Assembly: GCF_000721265.1 (NCBI RefSeq)
Contig: NZ_JOFZ01000012.1
Location: forward strand, 496,001-560,000
DNA: 64,000 nucleotides
From: Streptomyces sp. NRRL F-5126
GTDB lineage: Bacteria > Actinomycetota > Actinomycetes > Streptomycetales > Streptomycetaceae
Direction of reading: 5' to 3'
A program made the position numbers and the translations under genes. The notes under the pieces are model-generated. The model saw only the letters and a list, made by a program, of their open reading frames with translations, ran no database searches and was not told the DNA's origin. Below are positions 40,934 through 50,945 of this stretch, piece after piece (the first letter of the stretch is position 1; every line of letters begins with the position of its first letter).

Positions 40934-43069
40934 TCAGCGGGCCACCGGGCCCGGGCGGGGACGCCCGTCCGGATCGTCGGCCGCCTCTGGTGCACGCCCC
41001 GCGTCCGGCGGCGGTGGCCGGTCGTCGGAGGCCTCGACGGGCCTCGCCGCGGCCGCCCGGGCGCGCGGCGCCGGGTCGAGGTCCGGCGCGAGGTCCCCCG
41101 AGGCCGCGACCCCCGCGGGCAGCAGCCTGCGCGGCCCGCCCAGCAGGTACGTGAGACCGAACCCGGCCGCGACCACCGTCGCGCCGCCCACCGCGTCCAG
41201 GACCCAGTGGTTCGCCGTGGTGATGATCGCGGACACCGTGAACAGCGGGTCAAGCAGCGCCAACAGCTTCATCCACACCTTCGGCGCGAGCACCACCACC
41301 GTGACGCCGCACCACAGCGACCAGCCGAAGTGCAGCGACGGCATGGCGGCGTACTGGTTGGTGACCGCCGTCATCGCCCCGTAGCTCGGGTGCGCCAGGT
41401 CCTGCGGGCCGTGCACGGTGTCGATGAAGCCGAGGCCCGGCATCAGGCGCGGCGGCGCGAGCGGGAAGAACCAGAAGCCGACCAGGGCGAGCACCGTGGC
41501 GAAGGACAGCGAGGAGCGCGCCCACCGGTAGTCGGCCGGGCTGCGCCAGTACAGCACGGCCAGGATCGCCAGCGGGAACGCGAAGTGGAACGTCTCGTAG
41601 TAGAAGTCGAGGAAGGCGCGCAACCATCCGACCTGCACGAGCGCGTGGTTCGCCCAGTGCTCGATGCCGATGTGGAGGAAGCGTTCCAGGGAGTGCACGG
41701 CCCGCCCGTGCGCCTCGGCGGTCGCCGGGTCGGCGGAGGCGGCGAGCCTGATGTGCGAGTAGGCGGAGTAGCCGACGCGGATGACGAGCAGCTCAAGCAC
41801 GAGGTTCGGCCGGCCCCTCAGCCGCCGCCACACGGGCGCGGCGAGCGGGACGCGGCTCAGGCGCGCCGGTACGGGCTGCGCGTAATCGGTCGGCACGGGT
41901 CTGTCGAAGCACGGCGACGTGCGCCCGAGGAAGGGCACCACGCACGCGGCCGCCAGCGCGGCGAGCAGCGGCACGTTGTCCCGTACGGGCGCGACGAAGG
42001 CCATGTTCGGCAGCAGGACGGTGCCGGGCAGCGTCATCACGAGAACGACGACGACGGGCCACACCAGCCGGTCCTTGGCTCGCGTGCCGACGCGGCCCGC
42101 GAGCGCGAGCAGGATCCACATCAGCTGGTACTGCCACGCCGTCGGCGACACGGCGACCGCGACGCAGCCCGTCACGGCCACCGCGAGCAGCAACTGCCCG
42201 TCCTTCGCGTACCGCACGGCACGCCGCAGGCCGATGCACACCACGGCGGCCGCCAGCACGGCGGCGAGCACCGTACCCAGGGTGCCGTGCGCGCCGAAGC
42301 GCAGCAGCGCGCCGTGCAGGGACTGGTTCGCGAGTCCTGACGCGGACTCGCCGAGGCCGATCCCGGCGAGGTGGTGCACCCAGTACGTCCGCGAGTCCGC
42401 GGGCAGCACGGCCCAGGCGAGCGCCGAGCAGCCGACGAAGGTCGCCACGGACGTGACGGCCGCCTTCCTGCGCCCGGTCAGCCACAGCAGCGGCGCGAAC
42501 AGCAGGACGGCGGGCTGCAGCGCGGCCCCGAGCCCGACGAGGAGCCCGGCGCCGCGCTCGCCACGCGCTGCGAAGCAGCCGAGCAGGACCAGCAGGACGG
42601 GGATGATGCTGGTCTGCCCCAGGTGGAAGCTGTTGCGCACGGGCAGCGAGAGCATCAGCAGGCTGATCGCGACGGGCGCGGCGGGCACCCGCGTACGGCC
42701 CGGCATGGCGCGCGCGGCGAGCACGCCGACCGCGACGACGAGCAGGAGCGTCCCGAACGTCCAGGCGACGCCGAGCGACTGCTCCGCCGAGCGCGTCAGA
42801 GGCTTGAGCACGACCCCGGAGAACGGCGTGCCGGTGAAGGTCGAGCCATGGTCGTAGAGGGAACCCCGCACGTGCAGGAGGCCGGTCGGGCCCGTCCACG
42901 TCGCCAGGTCGGTGAGGCGGCTGCCCGGCGGCTTGCCGAGCACGGCGGCGACTTGGCGCGCCGCGAGCACGGCGGCCACCAGCCACAGCAGCGCCCGCGC
43001 GGCGGCGGGCCCACCGCTCACCCCTCTCGGCGCCGTACCGCCCCGGACACTGCCCTCCGCGTTCGCCAC
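40934..43069 (-). CDS. Fusion of GT87-type mannosyltransferase and PAP2 phosphatase
   Basis: The 711-residue membrane protein joins two parts. The N-terminal half (about 20-400) is a GT-C glycosyltransferase of family 87, with many membrane helices and LTRSAEQSLGVAWTFGTLLL, NSFHLGQTSIIPVLLVLLG and LANQSLHGALLRFGAHG. The C-terminal half (about 430-680) is a PAP2-type lipid phosphatase with AAMPSLHFGWSLWCG and NHWVLDAVGG. GT87 enzymes use polyprenyl-phosphate mannose and the PAP2 part could recycle the lipid phosphate. GTG 43069 follows GGGAGG; the longer frame to 43417 overlaps the divergent promoter region. The C-terminal tail is Ala/Pro/Asp-rich. Confidence 0.87.
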   Translation of the reverse strand: MANAEGSVRGGTAPRGVSGGPAAARALLWLVAAVLAARQVAAVLGKPPGSRLTDLATWTGPTGLLHVRGSLYDHGSTFTGTPFSGVVLKPLTRSAEQSLGVAWTFGTLLLVVAVGVLAARAMPGRTRVPAAPVAISLLMLSLPVRNSFHLGQTSIIPVLLVLLGCFAARGERGAGLLVGLGAALQPAVLLFAPLLWLTGRRKAAVTSVATFVGCSALAWAVLPADSRTYWVHHLAGIGLGESASGLANQSLHGALLRFGAHGTLGTVLAAVLAAAVVCIGLRRAVRYAKDGQLLLAVAVTGCVAVAVSPTAWQYQLMWILLALAGRVGTRAKDRLVWPVVVVLVMTLPGTVLLPNMAFVAPVRDNVPLLAALAAACVVPFLGRTSPCFDRPVPTDYAQPVPARLSRVPLAAPVWRRLRGRPNLVLELLVIRVGYSAYSHIRLAASADPATAEAHGRAVHSLERFLHIGIEHWANHALVQVGWLRAFLDFYYETFHFAFPLAILAVLYWRSPADYRWARSSLSFATVLALVGFWFFPLAPPRLMPGLGFIDTVHGPQDLAHPSYGAMTAVTNQYAAMPSLHFGWSLWCGVTVVVLAPKVWMKLLALLDPLFTVSAIITTANHWVLDAVGGATVVAAGFGLTYLLGGPRRLLPAGVAASGDLAPDLDPAPRARAAAARPVEASDDRPPPPDAGRAPEAADDPDGRPRPGPVAR

Positions 43070-43364
43070 GTCCCGACGACCTCCCAATCCCGTCCGAAAC
43101 CGCCACGGATGCGGCCCTTGGAGCAAGAGCCTGGCACCTCCGGGGGTGAAATGTTCAGGCAACCCACTCTTCGGCCGGCTGTCACCCCCATTTCGCCGCG
43201 AAAGGCAGGGATCGGCCGGGGGTCGACCGGGGTGACGCGGGACGTGGCGCAGCCGCGCGGTGCGCTCTGCGGTGCCGTCCGCGTGTCCGGAAACGAGATC
43301 GCGCCACGGGCTCCCGACGATCAGGATGCGGAACCGGATGTGGATCCGGATCAGGAGGTGGATC

Positions 43365-43868
43365 ATGACGTCGCCGCACGCCCGCGCCTGGTCCGTGCGC
43401 CCCGAGCACGCCGGCACGCGCGACGCCGCACGGCTGCGCCGCGCCTACTACGCGGAGGTCGCCGGGCGCTACTGGGGCAGGCCCGCCACCGAGGCCGAGG
43501 TGGACGCGGGCATCGCGGACGACGCGGCCCTGGAACTCGCCCCGCCGTGCGGCCGGTTCGTCGTCGGGAGGTACGGCGGGGAGGCGGCGGCCTGCGGAGG
43601 CGTGCGCCTGCTCGACGCGTGCAGGGCGGAGCTGACCCGGGTCTACGTGAGCCCGGCAGCGCGCTCCACCGGCGGTGGTGCGGCGGTGCTCGCCGCGCTG
43701 GAGACGGCCGCCGCCGCGCTGGGTGCGTCACGGCTGGTACTCGACACCCGCCTCGACCTGATCGAGGCGCGAGGACTGTACGTGAAGCACGGCTTCCGGG
43801 AGATTGCGGCGTACAGCTCCGGCCCGTACTCGGAGATCTGGTACGGGAAGGACATCGGGCCCCGGTAG
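43365..43868 (+). CDS. GNAT family N-acetyltransferase
   Basis: The 167-residue protein has the GNAT core: CGGVRLLDACRAELTRVYVS (beta4), the acetyl-CoA pyrophosphate loop SPAARSTGGGAAVLAALE, and LYVKHGFREIAAYSSGPYSE near the end with the conserved GFRE. Substrate unknown. ATG 43365 follows GGAGGTGGATC; the frame extends upstream to 43260 without conservation. It is divergent from the GT87/PAP2 gene, with a 295-base gap in which I see no other gene. Confidence 0.88.
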   Translation: MTSPHARAWSVRPEHAGTRDAARLRRAYYAEVAGRYWGRPATEAEVDAGIADDAALELAPPCGRFVVGRYGGEAAACGGVRLLDACRAELTRVYVSPAARSTGGGAAVLAALETAAAALGASRLVLDTRLDLIEARGLYVKHGFREIAAYSSGPYSEIWYGKDIGPR

Positions 43869-43946
43869 AAATACCCGCCGTTTGCCCCCATGAGGCCCCA
43901 GGGGCTGGATAATCTGGGGCAGTTCACAAAGGGGAGGGGTTCCACG

Positions 43947-45035
43947 GTGACGGTGAACGGGCGGTTCTGCCGTGCGTGCGGTACGCCGCGCGTGCCGGGC
44001 GGCGGTGCGGGCTGCTCGTGCGCCCCGTACGCCGAGCATGCGGCGTCCGCGTCTACCGAGGCGTCCGGCGCCGAGGACTTCCACCCGCTGCACATACGCC
44101 CGTACGTGACGCTCGACGAGCACGAGCGGCCCGCCGCTCCCCCGCGTACGGCCGGTCCGCTGCCGCCGCTGGCGCGTGTGCTTCCCCCGCCGCCCGGGCC
44201 GATGCCGCCGCACGCGCCCGACCGTGCGGACGCGGGCAGGGCCGCGCACAGGCCCATGAAGGCCGTCGCTCTGGGCGTGACCGCCGCGGCCGTGCTCGGC
44301 ACGGCGGCGTTCGCGTCCGGCATGTTCTCGGGCGGCGGATCCGGCGAGGCCCTCGCCGACGCTACGCACGCGGGGCTGCCCGACACCGCGCTCCCGGACG
44401 GTGCGACGGCCGCTCCCGACCACCCCTCGGGCCACCCCGCGCAGGCGGGCACGTCGTCCCGCACGTCCGCCACGGCCAAGAACATCGCGGCGGGGCACAG
44501 CGCATCATCGGGCGCCCAGCACGGCGCCGACCGCTCGGCGGGCCGGACGGCAGGCACTGACGCGGGCGCCTCCCTCGCCTACGGCGACAGCGGCGCGCGC
44601 GTGGCGGCGCTCCAGCGGCGCCTGGCGGCGATGTACCTGTACCACGGTGCGCAGGACGGCGAATACGGCCGGTCCGTGGCCGCTTCGGTCCGCATCTACC
44701 AGATGTACCGGCACGTCAAGGGCGATCAGCCGGGCGTGTACGGGCCGAACACGCGGCGCGCGCTTGAGTCGGAGCAGACGCCGCGGCAGGGGACCCATGG
44801 CGCCCGCGGGACCGGCACGCAGCAGACCCGGCGGACCCAGCAGACGCAGCACTCCTGGCAGCACTCGCGCTCCGGCCAGGAGACGCGGCGGCAGTCGCGG
44901 CAGGAGTCCGGAACCTACCCGTCGGACGGCCGTTACGGCGCGCAGAGCCCCTACGGCACGGACTCCGGCACGTATGCGGGCAGCGGCAGCACGGGAGACC
45001 ACTTCGACGGGTACGGCGGGACGCGCTACCGCTGA
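43947..45035 (+). CDS. Membrane-anchored peptidoglycan-binding domain protein
   Basis: The 362-residue protein begins with a zinc-ribbon-like motif (RFCRACGTPRVPGGGAGCSC), a Pro-rich stretch, one membrane helix (AVALGVTAAAVLGTAAFASG) and an Ala/Ser/Thr linker. A PG_binding_1 domain follows (about 208-275: LAYGDSGARVAALQRRLAAM, VYGPNTRRALE). The tail is Gln/Thr/Ser/Tyr-rich with TQQTRRTQQTQ repeats. The C-terminal part should face the wall. GTG 43947 follows GGGGAGGGG. The role is probably in cell-wall sensing or assembly. Confidence 0.82.
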   Translation: MTVNGRFCRACGTPRVPGGGAGCSCAPYAEHAASASTEASGAEDFHPLHIRPYVTLDEHERPAAPPRTAGPLPPLARVLPPPPGPMPPHAPDRADAGRAAHRPMKAVALGVTAAAVLGTAAFASGMFSGGGSGEALADATHAGLPDTALPDGATAAPDHPSGHPAQAGTSSRTSATAKNIAAGHSASSGAQHGADRSAGRTAGTDAGASLAYGDSGARVAALQRRLAAMYLYHGAQDGEYGRSVAASVRIYQMYRHVKGDQPGVYGPNTRRALESEQTPRQGTHGARGTGTQQTRRTQQTQHSWQHSRSGQETRRQSRQESGTYPSDGRYGAQSPYGTDSGTYAGSGSTGDHFDGYGGTRYR

Positions 45036-45226
45036 CGCGGCCCGCACGTGGCGCGTATCACACGCCGCCCACCTGCGCGGACGCTCGTTCCCCGGCGTTC
45101 ACCCCCCGGTGGTGGCGCGCCACGGCCTCTGGTTTGTACTGTGGGGGAACAAAGTGGTTCCGCCCGTACTCCCTGACCGGCGGGCGGGGCCGCTTGTGTC
45201 CTACGCCCCCACCTGGAGTCGCGCAC

Positions 45227-45907
45227 ATGCAGGCCACCGCCCCCGAAACCGTCCTCACCTGCCGGGCCGTACTGCTCGACATGGACGGGACCCTGGTCAA
45301 CTCCGACGCGGTGGTGGAGCGCGTCTGGCGCGAGTGGGCCGTCCGGCACGGGCTCGACGGCGACGCGATCATGGGCGTCGTCCACGGCAGGCAGGGGTAC
45401 GCCACGATGGCGGCGCTGCTGCCCGACCGGCCGATGGAGGACAATTGCGCCGAGAACGAGCGGATGCTGGCGCAGGAGACCGCGGACACGGAGGGCGTCG
45501 TCCCGGTGCCCGGCGCCCCCGCCTTCCTCGCGGAGCTCGTCGCGGCCGCTCTGCCGCACGCACTCGTCACCTCGGCCGATGTGGCGCTCGCCGAGGCCAG
45601 GATGGGCGCGGCGGACCTGCCCATGCCGATGACGCGCGTCACCGCCGAGGACGTCAGCGCGAGCAAGCCGGACCCCGAGGGGTTCGTGAAGGGCGCGGCG
45701 GGCCTGGGCTTCGCGCCGGAGGACTGCGTGGCCTTCGAGGACTCCGAGGCGGGCATCGCCGCGGCGCGTGCGGCGGGCATGCGGGTGGTGGGCGTCGGGC
45801 CGCGCGCGGCCGCGATGGCCCCCACGGCGCACGTGCGCGACCTGACGCAGGTGACGGTGGAGCGCGACGCGGCAACGGCGGGCATCACCCTGCGCATCGC
45901 GCCCTGA
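45227..45907 (+). CDS. HAD-IA sugar-phosphate phosphatase
   Basis: The 226-residue protein has motif I RAVLLDMDGTLVNSDA, motif II HALVTSADVALAEARMGA, motif III VSASKPDPEGFVKGAAGL and motif IV CVAFEDSEAGIAAARAAGM. This is the HAD subfamily IA pattern typical of beta-phosphoglucomutase and 2-deoxyglucose- or glycerol-phosphate phosphatases. The cap residues suggest a sugar-phosphate substrate. ATG 45227 follows CTGGAG. It is followed, convergently, by the GDT1-type transporter gene. Confidence 0.88.
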   Translation: MQATAPETVLTCRAVLLDMDGTLVNSDAVVERVWREWAVRHGLDGDAIMGVVHGRQGYATMAALLPDRPMEDNCAENERMLAQETADTEGVVPVPGAPAFLAELVAAALPHALVTSADVALAEARMGAADLPMPMTRVTAEDVSASKPDPEGFVKGAAGLGFAPEDCVAFEDSEAGIAAARAAGMRVVGVGPRAAAMAPTAHVRDLTQVTVERDAATAGITLRIAP

Positions 45908-45945
45908 GCGAGCCCGCGCGCAAGCCGCCCCGCCGCGGCGCCCCG

Positions 45946-46530
45946 TCAGCCCGCGATCGCCTCGTAGAGGCTGAACCCGGCGAGTGCGATCATCACGAGC
46001 GCGGCGATCTTGGTGATCAGCTTCAGCGGGACGTACTTCATCAGCGTCCTGCCGCCGAGGATGCCGAGCGCGCCGACCGCCCACAGGGCGAGGACGGCGC
46101 CGATGCCGACCGAGAACGGGTCGTCGTAGCGCGCCGCCAGGTTGGCGGTCATGATCTGCGTGAGGTCGCCGAACTCCGCGACGAGGATGAGCGTGAAGCC
46201 CGCGCCCGCGACGCGCCAGAAGGACTGGTCGGAGGGCGCCTTGACCTCCTCGTCCTCCTCCTCGTCCTTCTTGAACAGGAGGATCGCGGCCCCGGCGAGG
46301 AACAGCACGCCGACCACCCCCTGCACGAGCCGGTGCGGCAGCAGGGTCAGCACGCTGCCCGCCGCGATGGCGAGCGCGACGTGGACGGCGAAGGCGGCGG
46401 CCACGCCCGCGAACACGTACGAGGCGCGGTAGCGCGTCCCCAGCATCAGGCCGGCGAGAGCGGTCTTGTCCGGCAGCTCGGCGAGGAAGATCACGCCGAA
46501 GACGATTGCCATGACGGTGAAGCTGAACAC
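45946..46530 (-). CDS. GDT1/TMEM165 (UPF0016) family cation transporter
   Basis: The 194-residue membrane protein has the two family repeats with the cation-coordinating motifs LAELPDKTALAG and VAEFGDLTQIMTANLAARYD (consensus ExGDKT), separated by a cytoplasmic acidic loop (KKDEEEDEEVK). It has six predicted helices. Bacterial relatives such as MneA export manganese. The leader carries a Mn-type riboswitch-like sequence (46660-46782), which supports manganese export and regulation by Mn2+. ATG 46530 is the start. Confidence 0.9.
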   Translation of the reverse strand: MFSFTVMAIVFGVIFLAELPDKTALAGLMLGTRYRASYVFAGVAAAFAVHVALAIAAGSVLTLLPHRLVQGVVGVLFLAGAAILLFKKDEEEDEEVKAPSDQSFWRVAGAGFTLILVAEFGDLTQIMTANLAARYDDPFSVGIGAVLALWAVGALGILGGRTLMKYVPLKLITKIAALVMIALAGFSLYEAIAG

Positions 46531-46659
46531 TGGTCGTTGTCCTCAATCGGTCGGGCGCGCCGTACCGGGAGGGTGACCGTACGAGGGGACGGACCGCTTC
46601 GGCACGGCAGCGTCGTCGGGGCCACCGGCGTCCTGCGCCGGCGGCGTGCACCACGGATC

Positions 46660-46782
46660 ACTGCGGCCGAAGGTCTCGCTGGCGGGCCGTGGACACGGCC
46701 GCCTCCGGGCGCCGGCCGGGTCGGGACGGATCCCGGGCCCGGCAGTATGTCGACGTTCCGGCGAAGAGCTACTCCCCTTCTG
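46660..46782 (-). promoter_or_regulatory. yybP-ykoY-like manganese riboswitch
   Basis: On the minus strand, upstream of the GDT1-type gene, the sequence contains the conserved pieces of the yybP-ykoY (Mn2+) riboswitch in order: AGGGGAGTAGCTC (about 46778-46766), GTCGACA (46754-46748), a GC-rich variable stem, and GCGAGACCTTCGGCC (about 46679-46665), which corresponds to the consensus GCAAGACCUUU. The family binds Mn2+ and turns on Mn exporters. The coordinates are approximate; the expression platform would lie between 46660 and 46531. The match is by eye, so a covariance-model search would be decisive. Confidence 0.72.
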
Positions 46783-47075
46783 CTGCCCCCAGCCTACGTC
46801 ACGGGCCGTCTCGCCATCCAGGGCCCTTGGGCCTCGGGCGTCCCGGGTGTCCCGCGCGTCCCGGGCGTCCCGGATCGCGTCGCCCCTCTTGTTTTGACGT
46901 GAACCTGACCCCAAGCTGTCATCCGGCGCATGCGCGGCGGACACCCCACCCCGCCACGCTCGCCCCGTAGTCGACCCCTCGCGCCCGTCGCCGTAAGGAC
47001 AAGTGCCGTCGTTCTACGCGCGTCACGCGGGGGCCGTCCGCAGTGTTTCCACCCACTCAGGAGAGCGAGACCCCC
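46783..47075. repeat. Intergenic region with a 9-base minisatellite
   Basis: Four copies of a nine-base unit, GGGCGTCCC, GGGTGTCCC, GCGCGTCCC and GGGCGTCCC, lie at 46836-46871 in noncoding sequence between the riboswitch and the secreted nuclease-like gene. The remainder shows only the ribosome binding site AGGAGAG (47059-47065) of the next gene. Confidence 0.7.
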
Positions 47076-47663
47076 ATGCGTTCCCTCCCCCGAACACCCC
47101 GAATACCCCGGATGCTCCGGACAGTCCGGACGCCCGTCGCCGTCGCGTCCGCGTTCGCCGTGGCCGGCAGCGGGCTCCTCCTCGGCGTGAGCGCCGGAAC
47201 GGCCCAGGCGGCCGCCGGCACCGCCCGGGCGGCCGGCTGCTCGCAGGCGTACCTGCCGCTGCCCGACCCGTCGTGCACCCCCGGCGTGTACAACCCCGAC
47301 GTCACCCAGTCGACGATCGACTCGACGATCTGCGTCTCCGGCTGGACGGCGACCGTCCGCCCGCCCACGTCCTACACCAACCCGCTGAAGGTGCAGGGCA
47401 TCGCGGACTACGGCTACGCGAACACCTCCACCTCCGCCTACGAGGAGGACCACTTCATCCCGCTGGAGCTCGGCGGCTCCCCGCGCGACCCCGGGAACCT
47501 GTGGCCGGAGCCGTACTCGGGTACGAAGACGGCCAGGAGCAAGGACGGCGTCGAGACGAAGCTCAAGAACGCGGTGTGCGACGGGCGGATCACCCTGTCC
47601 GCCGCCCGCAGCGCCATGAAGAACAACTGGACCACGGCTCTCAGCGTCACCGGCATCGGCTGA
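47076..47663 (+). CDS. Secreted HNH-nuclease-like protein
   Basis: The 195-residue protein has an Arg-rich N-terminus coded by nine-base repeats (RTPRIPRMLRTVRTPV), a hydrophobic signal core (VAVASAFAVAGSGLLLGVSA) and a probable cut after AQA. The mature domain has YEEDHFIPLELGGSPRDPG and NLWPEPYSG, the pattern DH...N typical of HNH/His-Me finger endonucleases, then ETKLKNAVCDGRITL. Cys residues (C62, C74, C92 region and one near 170) may form disulfides. It could be an extracellular nuclease; catalytic activity is inferred only. ATG 47076 follows AGGAGAG. It is convergent with the next gene, six bases apart. Confidence 0.75.
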   Translation: MRSLPRTPRIPRMLRTVRTPVAVASAFAVAGSGLLLGVSAGTAQAAAGTARAAGCSQAYLPLPDPSCTPGVYNPDVTQSTIDSTICVSGWTATVRPPTSYTNPLKVQGIADYGYANTSTSAYEEDHFIPLELGGSPRDPGNLWPEPYSGTKTARSKDGVETKLKNAVCDGRITLSAARSAMKNNWTTALSVTGIG

Positions 47664-47669
47664 CCGCGG

Positions 47670-48146
47670 TTACCCTGCCGGGTCCGCGTACGCCCATCCC
47701 GTGATGCGCTCGACGTCGATCACGATGACCGGTCCTTCCGGCCGGTGCGCCGCGTACTGCGGGTACTTGGCCACCAGCCGGTCCACCGCCTCGGTGCGCT
47801 CGGCCTCTCTGTCGCGTCCTGTCCGCCCGGCGCCGGTTTCCCGCACGGCGCCGGCGGCCAGGACGCGCGCCGTGCCGTCGGCCCGCACCCACCACAGCCG
47901 CGTCCAGTCGTCGCTGTACTCGTCGGCCAACACGCACACGCGCGGCTCGGCCTCGATGTTGCGCAGGCGCCTGAGGTCGCTGGTCCGCTTGGGCTTGTGG
48001 TCGACGGCGATGGCGAGCCGGCCGCCGCCGTAGAAGGCGAACGTGGCGGGCACCTGGTGGGGCGCGCCGCCGGCATCCACGGTGGCGAGCCTGAGCACCC
48101 GGGCGGCGCCGAGCCGCCGCCTCGCCTCGTCCTCGGTCAGTCGCAC
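47670..48146 (-). CDS. PPOX-class F420-dependent oxidoreductase
   Basis: The 158-residue protein is a split-barrel flavin/F420-binding protein: RLGAARVLRLATVDAGGAPH, QVPATFAFYGGGRLAIAVDH, KPKRTSDLRRLRNIEAEPRV and CVLADEYSDDWTRLWWVRAD. These features fit the TIGR03668 (Rv0121-like) group that uses F420. Substrate unknown. GTG 48146 is the start. It is divergent from the PhoD-like gene with an 86-base gap. Confidence 0.87.
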   Translation of the reverse strand: MRLTEDEARRRLGAARVLRLATVDAGGAPHQVPATFAFYGGGRLAIAVDHKPKRTSDLRRLRNIEAEPRVCVLADEYSDDWTRLWWVRADGTARVLAAGAVRETGAGRTGRDREAERTEAVDRLVAKYPQYAAHRPEGPVIVIDVERITGWAYADPAG

Positions 48147-48232
48147 GGTCCATTCGTACCGCGCCGGGGGCCGCCTCGCGTGTCGCGACCCGGTTTCCGT
48201 AGCGTACGGGCGGACATGAGGAGGGGTGACGC

Positions 48233-49930
<1,698 letters not shown>

Positions 49931-50191
49931 CCGTCCCGTGGCAGGCGCCGCTTTTCGGACGAGCGTGCGCCGCGGCACAAAGCGGCCACGAACACCGCAG
50001 AACGCCGGGCACCGCGGTAAGGGCATGTCCATGACCCACCAGCGCGTCCGCATAGCGCACCCCGGCCCGACCCGAATCGTTCGTGCGAAGACATCGAACT
50101 CGTACGGCCGGATTTCCCCGCCGGGCACGCACGAGGAGACTCCACAGGTCCATACCAACTGGTCTCGACCGACCGAAGGAGTCACCCCCAC

Positions 50192-50668
50192 ATGTTCGGA
50201 CGACTCGATCGGACACAGCCCTACGTCCTCGGCCTGTTCAGAATCATCATCGGCGCGCTTTTCACCTGCCACGGAGTGGCGACGCTCTTCGGCGTGCTGG
50301 GCAAGCACGCCGCGACGGCCGGGGACTGGCCCGGCTGGTACGCGGCCGTCATCCAGCTCGCCTGCGGCGCGCTCGTCATGCTGGGTCTCACCACGCGGCC
50401 CGCTGCCCTCCTCAGCTCCGGATCCATGGCGTTCGCGTACTTCACCGTCCACCAGGAGCACGGCCTGCTGCCGATCCAGAACGGCGGCGAGGCCCCGGTG
50501 TTCTTCTGCTGGGCCTTCCTGCTGATCGCCTTCGCGGGCCCGGGAGCGCTCGCCTCGCACCGGCTGTTCACGAGCGGACGTGACGGCGCGGCGACCACGC
50601 CGCCCGACGGCCCATCCGGCGTGGTCGCACCCCGGGGACCGCGTGAGAGCGACCCGGTCGCGCCCTGA
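50192..50668 (+). CDS. DoxX family membrane protein
   Basis: The 158-residue protein has four predicted helices: LGLFRIIIGALFTCHGVATL with the conserved Arg and His, WYAAVIQLACGALVMLGLTT, ALLSSGSMAFAYFTVHQEHG and VFFCWAFLLIAFAGPGAL. This is the DoxX/quinol-oxidase-subunit-like fold, linked in mycobacteria to redox stress complexes. ATG 50192 lies behind GAAGGAG. The C-terminal tail is Pro/Gly/Asp-rich. The 261 bases upstream (49931-50191) contain no other gene I can support. A strong terminator follows. Confidence 0.85.
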   Translation: MFGRLDRTQPYVLGLFRIIIGALFTCHGVATLFGVLGKHAATAGDWPGWYAAVIQLACGALVMLGLTTRPAALLSSGSMAFAYFTVHQEHGLLPIQNGGEAPVFFCWAFLLIAFAGPGALASHRLFTSGRDGAATTPPDGPSGVVAPRGPRESDPVAP

Positions 50669-50677
50669 GCCGGCCCC

Positions 50678-50718
50678 TGTGCGGCCGCGACCCCGCCACG
50701 CGCGGGCGCGGCCGCACA
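50678..50718. terminator. Hairpin terminator after the DoxX gene
   Basis: TGTGCGGCCGCG (50678-50689) pairs with CGCGGCCGCACA (50707-50718) around a 17-base loop that itself can pair further. It lies nine bases after the DoxX stop codon. Confidence 0.7.
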
Positions 50719-50945
50719 CGTTGCGTACGCCTTCCGGCACCATGTGCGACCCGTACCGGCCCTGGCGACCCCGGGTGAGCCGCGTATGACCGGCGGGTGA
50801 CCACCGGAGGTATCGAAGTGGACAACATCACGCACGCCGCCTGAACCCGCCACAGGCCTCGGGCGTACGCTGTATAGCCGGTGGGCCGCTCCTGCCGCCC
50901 TTGCGACACCCGCGGCGACGAGACGGGATCGGGGAAGTAGGGCAC

